A stretch of 64,000 nt of DNA from Gracilaria domingensis (Eukaryota; Rhodophyta; Florideophyceae; Gracilariales; Gracilariaceae): contig VCMS01000001.1 of assembly GCA_022539475.1 (NCBI GenBank), positions 682,001 through 746,000 on the forward strand. Reading direction: 5' to 3'. The stretch's first letter is position 1. The number at the start of each line of letters is the position of its first letter. The position numbers and the translations under genes were made by a program. Below the pieces are notes generated by a model that saw only the letters and a program-made list of their open reading frames with translations, was not told where the DNA came from and searched no databases. Positions 21,151 to 29,858 of the stretch are shown piece by piece.

Positions 21151-22563
21151 ATGGTGCGCAAGGGAGTTCTCTCGACAGTTCATGTCTTTTCTATGCCCTT
21201 GGAAGTGCTTCTTCTCGGTACTAAGGAGGGAATAGGGGCATTGTGGGAGCGAAGGATTTGCTTTTCCCTTGCCCAAGAGGTTGTGCATCTTGCGAACACT
21301 AAGACAGCACAGGATTGTCTTGCCGTATATGTTTTACTTGCTGCCTTTCCGTTCTGTGCTGATGGCTTTGTCATGTTTACGATGTTAATCATATGGTGCT
21401 GACCACCGGAGAGGTCGTTGTTGCACACGCACGATGCTGCGTGAGCACGAAGAGCCTCGAAGTGAGTGAGGGATGGAAAGTCTTTGCCATGGTAGATCTT
21501 TTCTTCTTCTTTGGTATTATTATGCCTTCGCATTGGTGCAAGACTTGCACTGCAATTGCTTGTCATTGAGTCTCGTTTGAAGATTACATGTTGGCCAAAA
21601 CGATGATGGTTTGAGGTGATTCGCTTGCGAGTAGAGAAGAGAGTGTGGGAGGAGGACAGTCACCCCAAGGAAAGGCGCGAGAAGCATCTACTGCACAAGC
21701 AGTCAAGCACCAAGATTGTGAGGAGTTCTGCTGGAATGTCGTGAATTTCAGAACGACAGCGCTAGAGGGCTTGCCCCCCTTCACAATCTGTCTTTTCACC
21801 TTCAACATGAGCCTTGCGAGGATTTATGAATCGTGCTCCGATATACTGGTTTGAGTTTGTATCGTGTTAACTGTACATAATCTGTGAATATTACTGAGCA
21901 AGATGAACGAAAATCTGACGCAGCATCTGCCAAAGGTACCGTCGTACCTGTACTTTTTGATAGCAAAGCAGAGCATGCTACAACGGTACAGTAGCTTTCT
22001 TCATTAAAGCTCGTGACTTCTTAAGATGAATGAATGGCGTGGCAAGAGTGAATGAGACCATAACTTGACAGTACCTGTTTCTGTGATGATGCGTCGACGA
22101 CGCATCATCGTGTACGTTTTGGTACATAAAAGATAGATCATGGAAACATCACAGGACGTTTTATGACAGAAGGTAGATACCAGCGTAGTGAAGGTGAATT
22201 ACGAACAGAGATGGAAACAGTCGCCAGCCTTGTGAAGGCGAGGCGCTACTGTATTCCCGCTGCGTTCGCATAAATGATGCGGAACAATTTGAAGTCGCGA
22301 GTTTTGAGAATATTTGGTGGTTCACAGGTATTCTTGTTTTGTATCCTTTGAGAAGCAAGGGAAGAAGCCTTCCGAATACATGAAACAAACAGGTAATGAT
22401 ACAAGAAGGGCTACGTGACAAGACTACAACTACTGTACGAACTGCAGGCTAGAACAAAGAGAAGGAAAAGACTACAAGTATGTTCCACAGTTTCCAGCTG
22501 GGAAGCGGAACAAAACTGACTAATGGCGCAAGTTCTAAAGTACAAGAAGAGGGAAGAACAAAA
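21151..22563. other. convergent spacer, BTB gene to glutamine synthetase
   Basis: About 1.4 kb between two gene 3' ends. No gene is supported. It contains a perfect 12-bp palindrome with a one-base centre at 22085-22109 and GTAC-rich short inverted repeats near 21950-22000. Confidence 0.55.
22085..22109. repeat. short perfect palindrome
   Basis: Arms GATGATGCGTCG and CGACGCATCATC around a single A. It lies between convergent gene ends and would form a hairpin in a transcript from either strand. It resembles the longer spacer hairpins elsewhere in the window. Confidence 0.7.
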
Positions 22564-23622
22564 CTACTCATCAAGACAGCAAGTCTCAACAAGCATCTTG
22601 GTAACCACATAGGGGTCGCAGTTACCAGCCGGACGACGATCTTCAAAGTATCCTTTGCCGTCACGTTCGGTATCCTTTCCAACGCGAATGGAGGCGCCGC
22701 GATCGGCCACGCCCCACTTGAAAGTGTCAATAGACGCAGTTTCATGTCTTCCGGTTAGACGTTGCTCATTTCCCTTGCCATAAGCGGCAATGTGTTGTCC
22801 ATGCTTGGGAGCCAACTTGTTTATGGCAGGCTTGATGTAGTTTTCATATCCACCTTCTTCCCTCATAGGCTTTGTGGAAAAGTTGGCATGGCAACCGGAG
22901 CCATTCCAGTCGCCCTTGACCGGCTTGGGTTCGTAATTGACGTCGAGCCCCTTGAGTTCAGCAATGCGCTCCAAGATGTAACGAGCCATCCAAAGATGGT
23001 CGCCCTCCTCAATACCGATGGCCTTTCCGATCTGAAACTCCCACTGCCCCGGCGCCACCTCGGCATTGGTGCCCGAAATCTTGATGCCAGCATACACACA
23101 GGCCTTGAAATGGGCGTCCGAAATGTCTCGTCCGTGCATCTTGGAGCCCGACACGCCGCAGTAGTACGGCCCCTGCGGCTCCGGATCATGGTCAGACGGG
23201 AAGCCGATCGGACGTCCCGTGGCCGGATCCTCGAGGAAATACTCCTGCTCCAGGCCGAACCAGGGCTCCAAGGCGGCGGCGTTGCTCATGACGCGGGCGC
23301 ACTCGAAGCGCTTGTTGGTGTGGTGCGGCTCACCGTCCGGGGTGTAGGTGTCGCACATGACGAGAATGTTGGGCTTCTTCCGGAACGGGTCCGGGAAGAT
23401 GGCCTTGGGCTTGATGATGACCTCCGAGTTGTCGCCCGTGGCCTGGTCGGTGCTGCTGCCGTCGTAGTTCCAATCGGGCAGTTTGGCCGCCGGCGTCTCG
23501 GGGACGGTGTCGAGCTTGCGCGCTTTGCTGCGCAGCTTGTTGTGGCCATCAATCCACACGTACTCTGCAATGCAGCCGGTTTCGAGCTGCAGATCGAGGA
23601 GCGAGCGCAGCATGTCAGCCAT
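22564..23622 (-). CDS. GLN: glutamine synthetase, copy 1 (GSII type)
   Basis: Protein of 352 residues, standard eukaryotic GSII length. It condenses glutamate and ammonia into glutamine using ATP, the entry step of nitrogen assimilation. Family motifs are complete: [32 protein letters not shown], the ATP-binding [16 protein letters not shown] and the active-site [10 protein letters not shown]. The start ATG (MADMLRS) is preceded on the same frame by 177 codons of GC-rich sequence with no GS homology, which I exclude. No transit peptide is evident, so a cytosolic location is likely. The gene is head-to-head with a second GS gene starting at 24538, about three quarters identical by eye. GC content rises from 3' to 5' along the gene towards the shared GC-rich spacer. 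Confidence 0.96.
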   Translation of the reverse strand: MADMLRSLLDLQLETGCIAEYVWIDGHNKLRSKARKLDTVPETPAAKLPDWNYDGSSTDQATGDNSEVIIKPKAIFPDPFRKKPNILVMCDTYTPDGEPHHTNKRFECARVMSNAAALEPWFGLEQEYFLEDPATGRPIGFPSDHDPEPQGPYYCGVSGSKMHGRDISDAHFKACVYAGIKISGTNAEVAPGQWEFQIGKAIGIEEGDHLWMARYILERIAELKGLDVNYEPKPVKGDWNGSGCHANFSTKPMREEGGYENYIKPAINKLAPKHGQHIAAYGKGNEQRLTGRHETASIDTFKWGVADRGASIRVGKDTERDGKGYFEDRRPAGNCDPYVVTKMLVETCCLDE

Positions 23623-24537
23623 GATGCAAGTGGCAACGTGCGGCGGAAGAAGGAGCACTCCACTGTCGGGCTGAGGGGCGGTCGGGGGATGCGAGCGAAC
23701 GAACGCGGCCTGTACTTGAAGACAAACACAAACGGACCGGCGCTGCGACGAGCAGCGCGGCGCGTTTCGCCCCGTGTGGAAGCGTAAGGCGCCGGTGGAT
23801 GGCAGCCACAGCCGCGACTCGCGGTGATGCGATTTGAGCGCGGCGCGCAGGCGGCGGAGGTGGGCACAACGCCGCGGAAAAAAAAGGAGTGGCAGACAGC
23901 GGCGATCTATCCGCCATTGCGAAAGCGGCGCGGGCCAACACCCGAAAACGGCGCCCACGTGACACGAGCGCACTCCGCCGCCGACCGCTGCATTGTTGCT
24001 GCGCGCCGCATCGGTTGGACCGACGAGATGTCGCGCCACGCGCACACGCGTCCGCGCTGTGCACGTGTCGGCGCCGCGCACGCTCGGCCGCCGCCGCGCA
24101 CGCGCCGCCGCTCGCTGCGCGCGGCGGCGCGCGCGGCGCGCAGGCGGCGCCACCTGTGCGCGGCGCAGCCAAGCGCGGCGGCGGGCGGCGCTGGCGGAAA
24201 AAGTTTTGGCCGCGTGCGCGCGCGGCGCGGCGGCGCGCGCGGCGCGGCGACGCGCGCGCGCGCGCGCGGCGCGCCCACTCAGTGGTCGAGCTGTCGCGCA
24301 TCATTGGCGCACGCGCGCACGACGCGTGGTCGCAGCGAGCGCAGCGCCAATCATCGCGCGAGGCGCCGCCGCGCCGTGCCGCGCGCCGCCGTTCGGCGCC
24401 GAGACGCCGTCTCCGTGCCCATTCCCGCGTCGCCGTATATAACGCGCTGCACCTCCCTTGGTCTGCGCGTCCATTCTGCCACTCTCCACCACCACCACCT
24501 CCCCCCCGCCACAGTCGCTACTTTCCGCCGCAACAAC
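23623..24537. promoter_or_regulatory. shared GC-rich bidirectional promoter of the GS pair
   Basis: The 915 bases between the two divergent GS start codons are extremely rich in GCGC/CGCG, above all at about 24050-24400, where long stretches are almost pure G and C. A TATATAA box lies at 24436-24442, about 96 bases before the right-hand ATG. No equivalent was seen on the left side. Long open frames cross this island on every strand only because stop codons are rare in such DNA. Confidence 0.7.
24436..24442 (+). promoter_or_regulatory. TATA box of glutamine synthetase copy 2
   Basis: TATATAA in otherwise GC-rich DNA, 96 bases upstream of the ATG, a reasonable distance for a TATA box plus a short leader. 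The leader that follows is C-rich (CCACCACCACC type). Confidence 0.6.
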
Positions 24538-25584
24538 ATGTCTGTCATCGACTCGCTCAGCAACCTGGACGTCGCCGGCTGCATCGCCGAGTACGTCTGG
24601 ATCGACGGCTTCAACAAGCTCCGCGGCAAGGCCCGCTACCTCAAGTCCGCGCCGTCGAGCCCGGCCGATCTGCCCGAGTGGAACTACGACGGCAGCTCCA
24701 CGGGACAGGCGCCGGGCGCCGACTCGGAGGTCATCCTCAAGCCGCAGGCCATCTTCCCGGATCCGTTCCGCCGCGGCCCCAACATCCTCGTCATGTGCGA
24801 CACCTACACCGCCGAGGGCGCGCCGCTGCCCACCAACACGCGCCACGCCTGCGCGCTGGCCATGGACCACGCCAAGGAGCTCGAGCCGTGGTTCGGGCTG
24901 GAGCAGGAGTACTTCCTCATCGACCCCGCCACCGAGAAGCCGCTGGGCTTCCCCAAGCACGGTGAGCCCGAGCCGCAGGGGCCCTACTACTGCGGCGTGT
25001 CGGGCTCCAAGGTGTTTGGCAGGGATGTGGTCGACGCGCACTTCAAGGCGTGCGTGTACGCCGGGCTCAAGATCTCGGGCATCAACGCCGAGGTGGCGCC
25101 GGGCCAGTGGGAGTTCCAGATCGGCCCGGCCGTGGGCATTGAGGAGGGCGACCACCTGTGGATGGCTCGCTACCTGCTGGAGCGCGTGGCCGAGATAAAG
25201 GGTCTGGACGTCAATTACGAACCCAAGCCAATCAAGGGCGACTGGAACGGCTCTGGCTGCCACGCCAACTTCTCCACCAAGCCCATGAGGGAGGAAGGCG
25301 GCTACGAGCAGCACATTGTGCCGGCGCTGGAGAAGCTGAGCAGGAAGCACAAGCAGCACATTGAGGCGTACGGCGCGGGCAACGAGGAGAGGCTCACGGG
25401 CAGGCACGAGACGGCGTCCATCGAAGAGTTCAAGTGGGGCGTGGCCGACCGCGGCGCGTCGTGCCGCGTGGGCCACGACACCAAGGAAAAGGGCTGCGGC
25501 TACTTTGAGGACCGTCGACCGGCCGGCAACTGCGACCCGTACGTGGTGACCAGAATGCTGGTGCAGACGTGCTGTCTCGAGTAA
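24538..25584 (+). CDS. GLN: glutamine synthetase, copy 2 (GSII type)
   Basis: Protein of 348 residues with the same complete set of GSII motifs as its divergent neighbour ([50 protein letters not shown]). The ATG (MSVIDSLSN) follows a TATA box and a C-rich leader. Codon use is strongly GC-biased throughout, unlike the 3' half of copy 1. The pair probably arose by inverted duplication, and the sequence has diverged enough for isoforms with different expression. No plastid transit peptide is visible. Its stop lies 41 bases from the stop of the convergent ubiquitin protease gene, so the 3' ends probably overlap in mRNA. Confidence 0.96.
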   Translation: MSVIDSLSNLDVAGCIAEYVWIDGFNKLRGKARYLKSAPSSPADLPEWNYDGSSTGQAPGADSEVILKPQAIFPDPFRRGPNILVMCDTYTAEGAPLPTNTRHACALAMDHAKELEPWFGLEQEYFLIDPATEKPLGFPKHGEPEPQGPYYCGVSGSKVFGRDVVDAHFKACVYAGLKISGINAEVAPGQWEFQIGPAVGIEEGDHLWMARYLLERVAEIKGLDVNYEPKPIKGDWNGSGCHANFSTKPMREEGGYEQHIVPALEKLSRKHKQHIEAYGAGNEERLTGRHETASIEEFKWGVADRGASCRVGHDTKEKGCGYFEDRRPAGNCDPYVVTRMLVQTCCLE

Positions 25585-25625
25585 AAACGTTTTTTATTAG
25601 TAGTAAACAGTAAACGCGTTCGTTG

Positions 25626-26861
25626 TCAATCGCTGCCGCCTTCGTCGTCGCTCCACACGCCGCTGCACCCGAACCACGCGTCGCCGACCACCACGCGCAG
25701 CTCGCCGCGCGACGCGCCGGGCGCGTACGCGCCCGCGCCCGCGCCCGCGCGGCCGCCGGACGGCGACACGTCCGCCGTCATCTGCAGCAGCTGCTGCGTC
25801 AGCGCGCCCTGCGCATCCTCCTGCTGCTGCTCCTGTTCGGCCAGCTTCCGGTCCGCCAAAAACTGCATTCTCGCGTCGCGCTCCCGCCCCGGCAGGCTGC
25901 CGTCGCCGAGGTCGTAGAACAGCACGTACGCGTCTCGCTTTATTTCGTCGCGCCAGTCGGAGCGGCGCGGCAGCCCATCCGACTGAGACGCGCTGAGCTC
26001 CACCTCGCCGCGGCGCAGGTCGTTCCAGCGGCGCCATTTGGACGCGCCGGCGCGCGTGTACGACACGTAATGGCCCGAGCTTATGCTGTGTCCGCGGTGG
26101 CAGATGATGGCGCACAGCGTCATGCACAGCTGCTTGTCGGGCGCGAGCTTGCGCACGTACTTTCGCGCGTCGATTTGCACGCTGACCTGCACGCTGGTGC
26201 GCAGCTTCTTGCCGCGCATGTCGAAGCGGCGAATGGCTACGGGGATGATGACTACTTTGAAGAGGTAGCGCTCGGCGGAGATGATCTCGCCGGTCTCGCG
26301 GATGGCGGTGTACTCGGGGATGAGCGAGCGCGTCTCGGTGGCGTTGACGCGGCGGCCGGCGCGGCGCAGCCCTTCGATGGGCTGCGGCGCGAAGTAGTGG
26401 TCCAGCATGCACGACAGCTGCGCGGCGGTGTGGTTGACGGGGATGTGCAGCCACAGCATGCGCTCCGTGCACAGCGCCTCGTCGTCGCGGTCCGGCTGGC
26501 CGTCGTGCGTGAGGCAGCGCATGAGCGGCAGGAACGGCGCGCGCAGCGCGTCCAGCAGCTGCGAGAGGAACTCGGCGGCGTCGTGCTGGCGGCCCGCGTG
26601 CGTCCAGGCGTCGCCCAGCGCGTCGAGCAGCGCCACGACGACGGGCGGCGGCACGCGGCGCCCGGCGCGCGCGGCGGCCACCAGGCGCGCCAGCGCGTCG
26701 CGCAGCCGCGCGGGCGCGCTGGGCGACGGCGTGAGCAGCCCGTCCAGCGCGTCGGTGGCGACGAACAGCGACACCAGCGTCGCCGACAGGTAGCAGCTGT
26801 TGCCGACGTTGGGCAGGTTTTGCAGCACGGCGCCCGACGGCGGCAGCTTTGGCGGGTTCAT
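25626..26861 (-). CDS. ubiquitin-specific protease (USP, C19 family)
   Basis: Protein of 411 residues. The Cys box is NVGNSCYLSATL with the nucleophile at about residue 23, and the His box is GHSISSGHYVSYTR at about 258-270, followed by a WND motif and the terminal DAYVLFY strand. It cleaves ubiquitin from proteins or from ubiquitin precursors. It is small for a USP, essentially the catalytic domain plus a C-terminal Gln/Ala/Gly-rich tail, so target choice must rest on few extra residues. The canonical zinc-binding Cys pairs between the two boxes are not obvious. The frame stays open upstream through the GC-rich promoter, but the ATG at 26861 places the Cys box at the usual distance. It is divergent from RER1 across 409 bases. 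Confidence 0.88.
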   Translation of the reverse strand: MNPPKLPPSGAVLQNLPNVGNSCYLSATLVSLFVATDALDGLLTPSPSAPARLRDALARLVAAARAGRRVPPPVVVALLDALGDAWTHAGRQHDAAEFLSQLLDALRAPFLPLMRCLTHDGQPDRDDEALCTERMLWLHIPVNHTAAQLSCMLDHYFAPQPIEGLRRAGRRVNATETRSLIPEYTAIRETGEIISAERYLFKVVIIPVAIRRFDMRGKKLRTSVQVSVQIDARKYVRKLAPDKQLCMTLCAIICHRGHSISSGHYVSYTRAGASKWRRWNDLRRGEVELSASQSDGLPRRSDWRDEIKRDAYVLFYDLGDGSLPGRERDARMQFLADRKLAEQEQQQEDAQGALTQQLLQMTADVSPSGGRAGAGAGAYAPGASRGELRVVVGDAWFGCSGVWSDDEGGSD

Positions 26862-27002
26862 CGCGCGCGCGCGCGGGCGGACGGCCGCGCGCCGCCGCGC
26901 GCCGCCGCCAGCGCGGCGGTTAAGGACGCGGGCGCGGCGCGCGCGCCGCGCGGGTGGAAGGCGCGACGTGCGCGTGGCATCGAGCGCGGCCAGCGCGGCA
27001 TC

Positions 27003-27059
27003 GCGCAATTGGCGCAATTGCAATGCGCGCAATTGCAATGCGCGCAATTGCAATTGGCG
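27003..27059. repeat. GCGCAATTG-type tandem units
   Basis: Five spaced copies of GCGCAATTG, most followed by CAAT and the last three on a regular 15-base period. The core CAATTG is palindromic, so each unit could bind a dimeric factor. It lies midway in the USP/RER1 divergent promoter, and a partial copy (TTGCAATTA) follows near 27069. Confidence 0.75.
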
Positions 27060-27170
27060 CAGCGCCCGTTTGCAATTACGCGCCGCGCGCAAGCGCGCAA
27101 GCGTGAGGGCAGCGCTTGGCTGCGCCTCGCCGCCGCTACGCGCTCGCCCGCGCCGCTCAGCCCCGTCCGC

Positions 27171-27218
27171 CGTCCGCTCGTCCGCTCGTCCGCTCGTCCG
27201 CTCGTCCGCTCGTCCGCG
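27171..27218. repeat. 8-bp minisatellite, six units
   Basis: CGTCCGCT repeated five times plus a sixth unit ending in G. It starts 100 bases before the RER1 ATG, so it is probably in its 5' leader or core promoter. Confidence 0.9.
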
Positions 27219-27270
27219 TGCCGCCGCGCCCGCCCCGCCGTCGCCGCCCCCCGCCGCCCCGCCGCCCCCC

Positions 27271-28113
27271 ATGGCGCAAGCGCCGCCGCCCATTTCCGCC
27301 GCCCGCCCGCCGCAGCCGCCGGCCGCGCCGTCGCCGGCGCCCACGCTTGTCAGCGCCACGCCGCCGCATGACGCCGCCGTCGCCGTCGCGCCGCCCGCGC
27401 CGCAGCCGTCGCCCGCCGCGCCCGCGCGTGCCGCCGCCAACGGCTCGCTGCAGCCGGACAACGTCCAGCAGCTCATGGCGCGCCTCGATCGCCAGATGCA
27501 GATCCTGCTCGATCGCATTGCGCCGCACCGGCTGTACCGCTGGCTGGGCTTGGCGCTGCTGCTGACCTTGTTTTTGCTCAGGACGTTTTTGCTGGAGGGC
27601 TTTTATATTGTTATCTACGTGCTCTTCATCTTCATTCTCAACCAATTCATCCTGTTTCTGCAGCCCAAGGACCGCGCGTCGCTTCTGGCTCGTGCCACCG
27701 CCTCTGCCGACGACGACGTGCCGCAGCTGCCCACGGCCGACATGGACGAGTTCCGCCCGTTTGTCAGACGCTTGCCCGAGTTCAAGTTCTGGTATTCCAC
27801 CACGTACGCCACGCTGCTTGCGTTCTGCGCCACCTTCTTCAAGGTGTTCGACGTGCCCGTCTTCTGGCCCGTCTTGCTCTTCTACTTCATCATGCTCTTC
27901 GTCGCCACCATGAGAAGACAGTGGCTGGATATGAAGCATCTCAAGTACGTGCCGTGGGACATTGGAACCAAAAAGGTGTACAAGTCCGACCCCAAGCGCG
28001 TCAGCGTCACCAGGCCTCAACCGCAGCCTGCACCTGCGCCCGCCAGCGCCCCCGCGAGAACGGCTCCTGTACCCACCGTGCAAATCAAGAAGTCGCCCGC
28101 GCTGTCGCAGTAA
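27271..28113 (+). CDS. RER1: RER1, ER retrieval receptor
   Basis: Protein of 280 residues matching RER1, a Golgi membrane protein that returns ER-resident membrane proteins by COPI vesicles. The core (about residues 75-240) has the expected four membrane segments in two hairpins, with RLYRWLGLALLLTLFLLRTF, the YVLFIFILNQFILFL segment and the signature run EFKFWYSTTYATLLAFCATF. A further FWPVLLFYFIMLF segment leads into RRQWLDMKHLKYVPWD. The first 70 residues are a Pro/Ala-rich extension absent from yeast and animal RER1, probably a product of the GC-rich 5' region. The C-terminal tail is Pro/Ala/Lys-rich. The ATG lies directly after a C-rich leader. It is divergent from the USP gene. Confidence 0.94.
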   Translation: MAQAPPPISAARPPQPPAAPSPAPTLVSATPPHDAAVAVAPPAPQPSPAAPARAAANGSLQPDNVQQLMARLDRQMQILLDRIAPHRLYRWLGLALLLTLFLLRTFLLEGFYIVIYVLFIFILNQFILFLQPKDRASLLARATASADDDVPQLPTADMDEFRPFVRRLPEFKFWYSTTYATLLAFCATFFKVFDVPVFWPVLLFYFIMLFVATMRRQWLDMKHLKYVPWDIGTKKVYKSDPKRVSVTRPQPQPAPAPASAPARTAPVPTVQIKKSPALSQ

Positions 28114-28246
28114 CGCCGCTTTTGATCACCCCGCAGCCCATGTTTGTAGAACCAGCTTAACCGTTTCATATAAGCACTTGTATACACATTGTTTATTCGC
28201 ATCGCACACACAACTTTTTATACTGCTCATCCTCAGCGTGTCTTTT

Positions 28247-29359
28247 TCAGTGAGGTAGCATTGACTTTGTTGTTACAGCTTCACCTAGTTGTCTCGATAC
28301 CGAACTTGCCGCATAATTCGTTGAGTGTCCATGACTCTCGTCTGTGCACCCGGGCAAACACCTTTCATGCTTCATGTCAAGCGCAGGCACCGCCACGCCT
28401 TGCCGTGACACAACCTTTGCTGGAACTCCCACTACAGTGGCATGCGCCGGAACGTCTGCGAGCACCAGACTGCAGGCGCCGATCTGCGCGCCGTCGCCCA
28501 CGCTGAGGTTGCCGAGCAAAGTTGCGCCGGCACCGACCAACACGCCGTCGCCGAGTTTTGGGTGGCGTTCGCCATGCTTCTTACCGGTTCCACCCAGTGT
28601 TACATGGTGTAAAAGAGAGCAGTTGTTGCCTATTGCGGCTGTTTCACCAATGACGATTCCGGTGGCGTGGTCCACAAACACGCCGCTTCCTATTCGCGCC
28701 GCCGGGTGAATGTCGACTTGCAGTTCCTTGGACACCTGACTTTGAAGATGGTACGCGAGCGGGATGCGTCCTTGCTTCCATAGGATATGCGCCACGCGAT
28801 GCGCCTGAAGCGCGTGAAAGCCCTTAAAGTACAGTAGCGCGTCGATGAACCTAGTGCACGCAGGGTCGCGCTCCATGACGGCAAGTAGGTCGTTTCGCAC
28901 GCTCTCGCAGAACTGGTCGCACGACGACATGCCGTCCTGGAACAGACGCATCAAGATAGTGGAGGGCATTGCAGGAGACTTGAGTTTGTTGGCCAGATGA
29001 AAGGCCAACGCCTGATGTAAAGAAGCGTGATTCAAAACTGTGGCGAATAAAAAGGAGGCTAGAAGAGGTTCATCGGCGGCCGCCCGACGTGCCTCCTCCT
29101 GCATCGCGGACCAGAACGCATCCTCTGCGTGCGCGCATCGCGTCTTGAGCGTGCTGCGAAGCTCAGAGATGTAGCGCGATTTGGAGGACGGCGAGGATGC
29201 TCGCTGCAGCTTGGCGGGCTTCGCAGCCGCGACGTCGAGCGTGGCGCGCGTCGTGGGGCGGAAGCGGCGCGAGATGCGCGTGGTGCCGGCAGTGGAGAGC
29301 TGATTTTTGTGCAAAGTAGGCGCCAAGAAGGAGGAGGTGAAGGCGGGTGAGCGGGACAT
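28247..29359 (-). CDS. SAT: serine O-acetyltransferase
   Basis: Protein of 370 residues. It acetylates serine with acetyl-CoA to O-acetylserine, the carbon skeleton for cysteine. The N-terminal helical SAT domain spans about 65-195, then a left-handed beta helix of hexapeptide repeats (about 205-320) holds the active-site VDHATGIVIGET, the HHVTLGGTGK loop and the VVGVPAKVV close. The first 55 residues are rich in Ser, Thr and Arg with few acids, resembling a plastid or mitochondrial transit peptide. The C-terminal tail, which in SAT docks into O-acetylserine (thiol) lyase, here ends in PH rather than the usual Ile. Together with CysQ this is the second sulfur-assimilation gene of the window, 13 kb away. 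Confidence 0.95.
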   Translation of the reverse strand: MSRSPAFTSSFLAPTLHKNQLSTAGTTRISRRFRPTTRATLDVAAAKPAKLQRASSPSSKSRYISELRSTLKTRCAHAEDAFWSAMQEEARRAAADEPLLASFLFATVLNHASLHQALAFHLANKLKSPAMPSTILMRLFQDGMSSCDQFCESVRNDLLAVMERDPACTRFIDALLYFKGFHALQAHRVAHILWKQGRIPLAYHLQSQVSKELQVDIHPAARIGSGVFVDHATGIVIGETAAIGNNCSLLHHVTLGGTGKKHGERHPKLGDGVLVGAGATLLGNLSVGDGAQIGACSLVLADVPAHATVVGVPAKVVSRQGVAVPALDMKHERCLPGCTDESHGHSTNYAASSVSRQLGEAVTTKSMLPH

Positions 29360-29858
29360 TTGGGCACGATGGAGCAGCGGCGGCGCGATGAGTGTTGAGC
29401 GAGGGAGTGACGGGCGGCGCGGGAGAGATACCTTGGTATCTTATGGGCGGACAGAGTGACGAGGCGCTTTTATGCGCCGAAGAGGAGGCGGTTGTGTCTG
29501 GCGCGGTGGGGGATCAGTTCGACGTAGCGGGACGACTTTTCGGAGAGGCCAATCGTGTCGACGCGGATGGTGCGTCCGCAGCAGATGCGTGTTGCAAATG
29601 GCAAGGCGCGCCGCCCGCAACGTCAACACGTTTACAGGGGGCAATTTTCTACGCGGCGAGGCAAACAGCATTCGCTGCCTCGAGATGCATCCCAGTTGTT
29701 CAGCTTTTGTCGTCTGTGCGCGACAGCGCTGCTGACTGGTAAACGGCGCCAGCCGTTTCTCCGCTGGCTCTCAAGAGCGGTGCGCCCGTGGATCATAATG
29801 AGGCACATGATGTGGCTTGTGTCGAACGACGCAGGCGTCCGCACTGGCGGCCCGTCGT
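29360..29858. other. spacer upstream of serine acetyltransferase
   Basis: GC-rich near 29360-29420. A short palindrome (AGATACC, TT, GGTATCT) lies about 65-80 bases before the SAT start. Open plus frames up to 132 codons cross the spacer but have no domain and overlap the downstream phosphatase gene. Confidence 0.45.

Larger units (their letters stand above)
26862..27270. promoter_or_regulatory. bidirectional promoter between USP and RER1 genes
   Basis: A 409-bp divergent spacer, very GC-rich, containing two different tandem repeats: GCGCAATTGCAAT-type units (27003-27059) and an 8-bp CGTCCGCT unit (27171-27218). No TATA box is evident. Confidence 0.6.

Noticed and set aside
23615-25476. Very long open frames on all strands around the glutamine synthetase pair
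   Set aside because: They are Arg/Ala/Pro-rich translations of GC-rich DNA in the wrong phase of the GS genes and their promoter; stop codons are rare there. Only the two GS frames carry family motifs.
25623-27371. Long plus-strand frame opposite the ubiquitin protease gene
   Set aside because: Antisense shadow of the USP gene, with low-complexity Ala/Arg composition and no domain.
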